This document shows, piece by piece, positions 58,613 to 64,000 of a stretch of 64,000 nt of DNA. The notes below the pieces were generated by a model. The model saw nothing but the letters and a program-made list of their open reading frames with translations. It was not told where the DNA came from and did not search any database. The stretch is from Neonectria sp. B-13 (lineage: Eukaryota; Ascomycota; Sordariomycetes; Hypocreales; Nectriaceae), in contig NOKP01000002.1 in NCBI GenBank assembly GCA_002682825.1, forward strand, positions 1,183,132 to 1,247,131, read 5' to 3'. A program made the translations under genes and the position numbers. Position 1 is the stretch's first letter; each line of letters opens with the position of its first letter.

Positions 58613-59570
58613 TGTGGAGATGTTTTGAAGGAGGTATGAAAACGATGGGGATGAGTGCAGGAAACACACGAATTCGGCGTCTGGTTGGCTATATAAGTAA
58701 TGATTGACTGTTCCTAGACCAAGTCCGTCCTAACAGAGAGTTAGGATGCCGTCCGTTGGAGTGATGAGACTACCGCGATTGTCATTACAAAATTAATAAT
58801 TCTTTCCGGGGGCGAAGTATAACATCCTTTGTAAGCCAGGTACGTTTCCACCTAAATTGTGGAATCCGACGTAGATTGGGATTATGGTGTTGCGGACTTT
58901 TGAGCGGAGTTTGCCCCTGATGAAACAATAGTCGCCCTTTGACTTTGCGCCAACTCGGCCGTTATCCGATATTTGTTCCAACAGCTCAACACCAAGTACT
59001 AACCAGAAGAGTACTCTGGTAATGTCTAAGCTCGTCTACTAAGTCATATCTGATTCCACATCTTGCTGAGAAGAGCTAAGACCTAATTAAACTCTCACAT
59101 ATCTCAAAATTTGCAATAGTTAACACGCGCGCACTCTATACGCTGGACTAGAGAGCCAAACAGCTCATAAGTGGATGAGGCGGGTTAAAAACGAGGCTGT
59201 ATAAGCAGAAGAAATGAAAATTGACATGTGTGACTGAACATGTGTGACTGAACATGTGTGACTGAACAAGTGGTAGATTCAATGTAGTATCCTTGTATCA
59301 TAATGTACGAAGTGGGATGCACGGCGCTATTCTCACTGGAGGAGAACTGGAATCGGACGGCGAGAACTGAGCAACCAGCATACCTGTGGTGCCTGCAAGC
59401 AAATTAAATGTTGAAAGGAACTTTTCTTACGTTTTTACCAGGATTATGGGAAGGTCCACCTGTTGACGCGATACTCAAAGTTATCCTTTCTGTACAGTGT
59501 CTAAAGGAGTGTTGTATATACCACCATGAGTTCGAAGATTCGAAGAGCTGTATTCTCAATTATGGGCTCA
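58613..59570. other. Intergenic region
   Basis: About 1 kb between the hydratase-like gene's promoter and the oxidoreductase 3' end. It carries the 14-bp tandem repeat listed separately. Confidence 0.5.
59224..59265 (+). repeat. 14-bp tandem repeat, three exact units
   Basis: ACATGTGTGACTGA repeated three times without mismatch, followed by ACAAGTGG. Exactness suggests recent expansion. Confidence 0.9.
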
Positions 59571-60617
59571 TTAGACAGTATAGATCAGCTTCCTCCCGCT
59601 AACTTTGCCCTCTCGCATCAATGAAATCCCTTTCAGTACCCCGCTCAGGCCCTGGCCGCCCTCGTTGACGCTGGGCTTGTGGACCTGAATCTTCCCCTCG
59701 GCAAGTAATTTCTCGGCAAGGATCCAGAACTTGCTGGAGAACGTAAAGTCATCCGGGCTTGCAAGGAATGGCTGACGAAGCTCGAAAGCTTCGCCAGTGG
59801 AGGAATAGCCCAGCGTATATTTGACGGTGACCTTGTCGTTGATAGAAGCGACGAGTTCGGCAGGGACAGTCAGAATGGTAGTGTAGACGCCACCCTCATC
59901 GCCGAATGCGCCGACAGTGATTTTGGCGGAGGATTCCTTGGAAATAGTGTCGAGGGCATACTTGAGCTGCCCCGCAGTAGCATGTTTGATGTCCTGAATG
60001 ACTGTTTCGGAATTATAGTCAAAGGCAGCGTCAGCACCGAGAGACTTGACGTAGTCGAAATTTTTGGGAGACGCTGTAGTGATAACTTCGAGACCGGACA
60101 GCTTGGCGAATTGAATGGCAAGAGCTCCAGTCGCGGTGCTGCCACCATAGATGAGGATGGGAAACTTCTCCTTGGCGGGTGCATCAGGGGTTGGAAGGCC
60201 GAGGCTTTGATACAGGGCTTGACCAACGGTAGTGACACCGACGCCCAGACCGGCAGCCTCCTCGAAGCTCATGTTGTCCGGGATGCGGAGAAGCAGATCG
60301 CCTTTGGCAGTAATGTACTCGGCAAAAGTACCATCCTCGTGATATACGGCGTTGGAGCCATGGGCGAAACCAGCAACCCGATCGCCGTTAGCCAGAGGTT
60401 TGGCGACGGCAGAACCAACTTGCTCTACGACTCCAGCATAATCACAACCGACGCGGGCGCCGGGCGATGCAAAGCTGTCGATGTGGGCAACATCTGTGGG
60501 ATTGATGGCAACAGCCTTGACCTTGACGATAATGTAGTTGTCTCGAAGTTTTGGAATGGATGCTTTGACAACCTCGGCTTTGCCGGCAGATTGGATTATA
60601 AGAGCGTGGTTGGACAT
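59571..60617 (-). CDS. ToxD-like medium-chain oxidoreductase (trans-enoyl reductase family)
   Basis: Intronless 348-residue medium-chain dehydrogenase/reductase. The N-terminal GroES-like part has VAINPTDVAHIDS and GCDYAGVVEQVG; the Rossmann part has LIYGGSTATGALAIQFAKLSG. Zinc ligands of classical alcohol dehydrogenases are absent, as in the ToxD/LovC group, whose members include stand-alone enoyl reductases of polyketide pathways as well as many unlinked genes. No polyketide synthase is in the window. A TATAATAA-like box lies about 85 bp upstream. Confidence 0.9.
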   Translation of the reverse strand: MSNHALIIQSAGKAEVVKASIPKLRDNYIIVKVKAVAINPTDVAHIDSFASPGARVGCDYAGVVEQVGSAVAKPLANGDRVAGFAHGSNAVYHEDGTFAEYITAKGDLLLRIPDNMSFEEAAGLGVGVTTVGQALYQSLGLPTPDAPAKEKFPILIYGGSTATGALAIQFAKLSGLEVITTASPKNFDYVKSLGADAAFDYNSETVIQDIKHATAGQLKYALDTISKESSAKITVGAFGDEGGVYTTILTVPAELVASINDKVTVKYTLGYSSTGEAFELRQPFLASPDDFTFSSKFWILAEKLLAEGKIQVHKPSVNEGGQGLSGVLKGISLMREGKVSGRKLIYTV

Positions 60618-62364
60618 TTTGGATGTATCTGATAAAACTGGAACCTTGACAAAAAAGGTGGATAATGGCCAAACTGAATGAGCCAGTGAACTGAAGCTGA
60701 TTTATTATAAGTCAAGCAGGCTTTGTCGTCACCACAAACCAGCAGTCTAATCATTGTAATCGATACATCAGACCTTCTAAAGAGGGAGAGCAAGTAGCAA
60801 TATGTTCAAAAGGATGACTAATTGGACAAAAGTCTTCCTCCGTTATGTCCGCCGATTCGGCGCTGCATCAGGCCGCTGTGCTCACTAAGTGAGGCACAGG
60901 TCCAATTATGAGCTGTTAGGAGCTTCTGCCCACCACCGAATCCTTGGCAGCGCCCGCAGTGGTGTCACTTTTGGGACAAATTTGTGATAAGAAACTTGAA
61001 TTGCCGGATTATGAGCCATTTCGCAAAACAGAATATGAGCTCATCCGAACGTGGATGCGCGAATGACCGGCTAGCTTCCTATCGGGCTGTTTACTTAATG
61101 ATCCCGCCTCGGGACGGGGATGGAGACGACTGTGAGTGGTTTACTAAAAATTACCCGCTTCAAATGGGGACGGATTGCGTGCTTCATACTTCGTACCCAG
61201 AGCTCTTGCTGGTTGTGAGGCATATTGAAGATTTGTAATCAAGGTGCGACGGAATTGACGAGCCTGGCCGTCGCAGCTCCCACCACGCCTCGCCTCACTT
61301 CCACAAGCAAATTTGCAGACTCAAACAGGATAGAGGAAAACAAGTATCTCAATCGATAATTTTCATTATCCAACTTGCACCACATCTCTCAGATTCTCCA
61401 CCGATATTCTCCTATATGATCTTCCAGGATCAAGAAGAGATTGCAGAAAGAGTTCAGGCAAGCATTCGCATTACCTATCCAGTAAGAATGAATGAATGAC
61501 GAGAAGAAAAGAATAGTATCAACATGAGTTGAGCACAAGTGGAATGCAGTGCTTGGAACGAATCACAGGCGCAGAACATCGCCTTCAAATTTATCCATCG
61601 GCTTAGTTAGTAAAGGAAACAAGGATGTCGTACTGAGACGGCCTCGAATATAATTCATATCGTTGGATTGTCGCCAGTTTCACATTGCAAGCCTAGTGAC
61701 AATTTAGAGGAGGACCGTATATAATGTACTACGGTGAACTTACTTGAGGCAGTGAGCTGGGAACGTATTGCTGAAAACGGCCTTGTCAACCAAACCCAAC
61801 CTAGAAAAAATAGCCTTGACAAGGCCTCGATCCTGAATAATTTCAGCCTAAAAGGTGGGTCACCGTGAATAGATTCATACACAAGACATTAAAGTCAGCA
61901 CTCTAGCCCGAACCAGTTAACACTGGAAATCGCCCGGTTGCTCTCTAACAAGCAGCCCCTTCGTTTTGGTGTATAATTTCCGCAGTTGTAGCTTTTAACA
62001 AGGAGCCAAGCCCGTTTAAAGCCTGCGGTAGTCGCTAAATATCTGTTTGAGATTAGCGCTGAGTCTCAGATGATCGCTTCGCTCCAAGATGCCGCCCGAG
62101 ACATTAGTGCGACTTGGTGCAGGGGTGGTTGCGACGAATGCGAAACTCAACCTATCGTATCCTCACTTGGGAGGGAAAAAAGTCATTCAAAGCTGCAACT
62201 AAACAAGTATTTAAACTTGAGGCTTCCGCCGTGTTAACTAAAACTCAGCAGTCAACTCTCCATCTCTCTTCCCCTGGCCCATCATTCCGCTTCTTTCAGT
62301 GGCTGGCCCACTTGTTTACCTTTCCACTCGTTTGGTTCAGCTCACTCGCTATCTCATTCGCATC
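60618..62364. other. Gene-free region
   Basis: About 1.75 kb with the second dispersed-repeat copy. A TATTTAAA at 62209-62216 may be the TATA box of the next gene. An 84-codon frame at 60984-61238 is unsupported. Confidence 0.5.
60880..60923 (+). repeat. Dispersed repeat, copy 2
   Basis: CTCACT-A-AGTGAG palindrome followed by TTATGAGCTGTTAGGAGC, related to copy 1 at 53311 in the same orientation. Confidence 0.6.
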
Positions 62365-62967
62365 ATGAAGTTTTCTTTCATCCTCCATTTTGCTGTTGCG
62401 GCTTCTGCTATGTCTATTCGGCCTAGACATTTCGGCGGAAACGGTGGTTCCAACGACGACGGTGCTGTCGAAGGCAACGTTCCGCAAGACGACACCAGTA
62501 ACGATGGCAATGATGGAGCAGCAAATGATGGTGACTCTCCGGTGGCAGATGGCCAGACTCTTGTCCTCTTCGAGATCAATGGAGTACCAGGCAACGAATG
62601 CCTCACGTTCCGAAACAACGGTGAAATCGTCGACGCGGCATGTGTCAACGAAGCCATCGACCGTCAGATCACCCCCTCAACTCTCAATGGTCAGAGCGTG
62701 CTGCGCGTCCAGCGGACCTTTACCGCTGGGTTCCGTCCAGATCTTGTTGATGTGCAAGCTTGCATTGGTTTCAACGGAACAGCTTTCCGCGCCGAGGACT
62801 GCAACGGGCAAGACATTGACCTTGTCACCTTCAACAATGGCCAGCTCACGACGGCGAGTGGTGCTTGCGCTAGCGGTCATGATGATCTAGCCCAAGTGAC
62901 GGTTGATACTACGGGGAACACATGTGCGACCTATACAACTACCGATGTTGAGCCCGCAACCGCATGA
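62365..62967 (+). CDS. Small secreted six-cysteine protein
   Basis: Intronless 200-residue protein of unknown function. A signal peptide (about 1-15, MKFSFILHFAVAASA) is followed by an acidic Asn/Asp/Gly-rich low-complexity stretch (24-64). The rest is a compact domain with six cysteines at 79, 93, 133, 146, 168 and 187, an even number suited to three disulfides, with segments such as GNECLTFRNNGEIVDAACVN and QACIGFNGTAF. Similar architectures occur among fungal secreted and cell-wall-linked proteins. The in-frame ATG at 62299 would add 22 residues ahead of the signal peptide, so the ATG at 62365 is preferred. Confidence 0.72.
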   Translation: MKFSFILHFAVAASAMSIRPRHFGGNGGSNDDGAVEGNVPQDDTSNDGNDGAANDGDSPVADGQTLVLFEINGVPGNECLTFRNNGEIVDAACVNEAIDRQITPSTLNGQSVLRVQRTFTAGFRPDLVDVQACIGFNGTAFRAEDCNGQDIDLVTFNNGQLTTASGACASGHDDLAQVTVDTTGNTCATYTTTDVEPATA

Positions 62968-64000
62968 GAAAGTGCTGTTTGCGGTTGTTATCTAGGGGGT
63001 TTTCATGAGTGGCTGGAAGTGGTTGTAAATGCGCCAAGCTCGCAGGTACTACGGATAGTAAGCTGGTCACGGGGTAGTATTTGGCTAGGCCTTGACTAAG
63101 TAGATGAGCGGGCATGTTCAGATTGAGAGCCGTGGGCTTCCTGACGTCATGGCATATTTTGGGAGATTGACTCAATTCCCGGTTGAAAATTAATCATGCA
63201 AGCATAGTCAAACCCCTCCTGCATCTTACTGCATTCTAACGAGGATTATATAAAAGGAATCAATAAGATACACACATTCTCATAGCGGTTCATATGAGAG
63301 GAAGTAGATACAATACTTAAAGTCGTTGTACCTTCAAATAATAAGTATTAAGAGAGAACTTTATTTATAGGTTCCTTAGTCTAAGGTATAAATCCAACAA
63401 CCAAGAAAACCATTTAGTTTGACTTGGGAAGGAACGCGAAAGATGAGTTCCGGTAAGTGACTACAGGCGGAGCCGTCCATTATTTGTACCCGGTCAATTG
63501 CTTGGCTGAACGCTAGTACGGACTCTCTTCCCCCTCTAGGACTGTACGGTTAAACAGATAGAAATTAGGTGGATGGGAGTTGGCCGGTGACTAGGCATGG
63601 GATGCCATTACTCACATCGTGCGTCGGCTAAAGTCTAGTCAGCTGTCACCTATAACTGTGTGTCATATTGAGACGAGACGAGACCCGCACAAAGGTCACG
63701 CGTTGAAGAATAGAATTTGGATGTTATATCGCAACACTGGGGGTTTATTGGCGCCGGGAAGCTTGAGGTCAGTCTAGCAGAAAGCTTGCAGAGTTTAAAG
63801 CAGAAGAAGAACATTTCATGATACGGAAAGATGACTCCAAATGGAGGCGTATGTGTCTTAGAATGATGTGCTGGGTTGATCTAATCAGCCTAGACAATAA
63901 ACCACTTAGTCTGATGTACACGAACGCACACCCCAATCAGTGTTTTGTGATGCCGATTTCATGGCTACTCCAACCTCTAGACTGACAAAACTTTTACTGC
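62968..64000. other. Right-edge non-coding region
   Basis: About 1 kb to the window end. AT-rich around 63.2-63.4 kb; no gene or repeat is supportable. Confidence 0.5.

Noticed and set aside
55278..60617. A secondary-metabolite cluster built from the SDR, crotonase-like and ToxD-like genes
   Set aside because: No polyketide synthase, peptide synthetase, terpene synthase or transporter lies in the window; similar tailoring-type genes are common outside clusters.
1..64000. CRISPR arrays, bacterial operons or phage-like defence genes
   Set aside because: Intron-containing eukaryotic genes throughout; no regularly spaced repeat arrays.

Overview
The window is nuclear DNA of a filamentous ascomycete (Pezizomycotina, most likely Sordariomycetes). 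Genes carry short GT-AG introns of about 45-90 bp, sit on both strands with their own promoters, and include lineage markers such as a CYP505 self-sufficient P450, a fungal bicupin oxalate decarboxylase, an ILM1-family protein and a DUF7730-type relic. I trace 19 complete protein genes (exon lengths checked to sum to a multiple of three), one partial gene at the left edge, one tRNA-Thr and three decayed genes.

Left part (1-16.4 kb): a cut-off gene; the beta subunit of protein geranylgeranyltransferase I, divergent from an ILM1-family membrane protein; a CAMK/SNF1-related protein kinase; a DUF7730-type pseudogene with three single-base frameshifts; a C2-domain phospholipase C; an AYR1-like short-chain dehydrogenase; a TMEM205-like membrane protein; and a CCoAOMT-type O-methyltransferase. 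Then comes a 7.6-kb stretch (16.4-24.0 kb) with no gene I can support, ending in a pyrimidine-rich leader before a SCOC-like coiled-coil protein.

Middle (26-48.3 kb): tRNA-Thr(CGU); TRAPPII subunit TRS130 head-to-head with methylthioribose-1-phosphate isomerase; a secreted M20 peptidase; a secreted oxalate decarboxylase divergent from a secreted selenium-binding-protein/methanethiol-oxidase homologue; CYP505; a SET-domain methyltransferase; and an N-terminal X-Pro-Lys protein methyltransferase.

Right part (49-64 kb) looks accessory: a large C2H2-like putative regulator, a degenerate flavin monooxygenase, a gene-free tract with hairpins and a dispersed repeat, a norsolorinic-acid-ketoreductase-like SDR, a broken NmrA-like gene, a signal-peptide-bearing enoyl-CoA hydratase family protein, a ToxD-like medium-chain oxidoreductase and a small secreted six-cysteine protein. 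Two related repeat copies (53.3 and 60.9 kb) bracket the SDR-to-oxidoreductase block.

Most of the window is housekeeping. I did not find a clear new defence or biosynthetic system. The best leads are the decayed accessory block on the right, the unusual active-site lid of the oxalate decarboxylase, the exported enoyl-CoA hydratase and the gene desert with its long leader.
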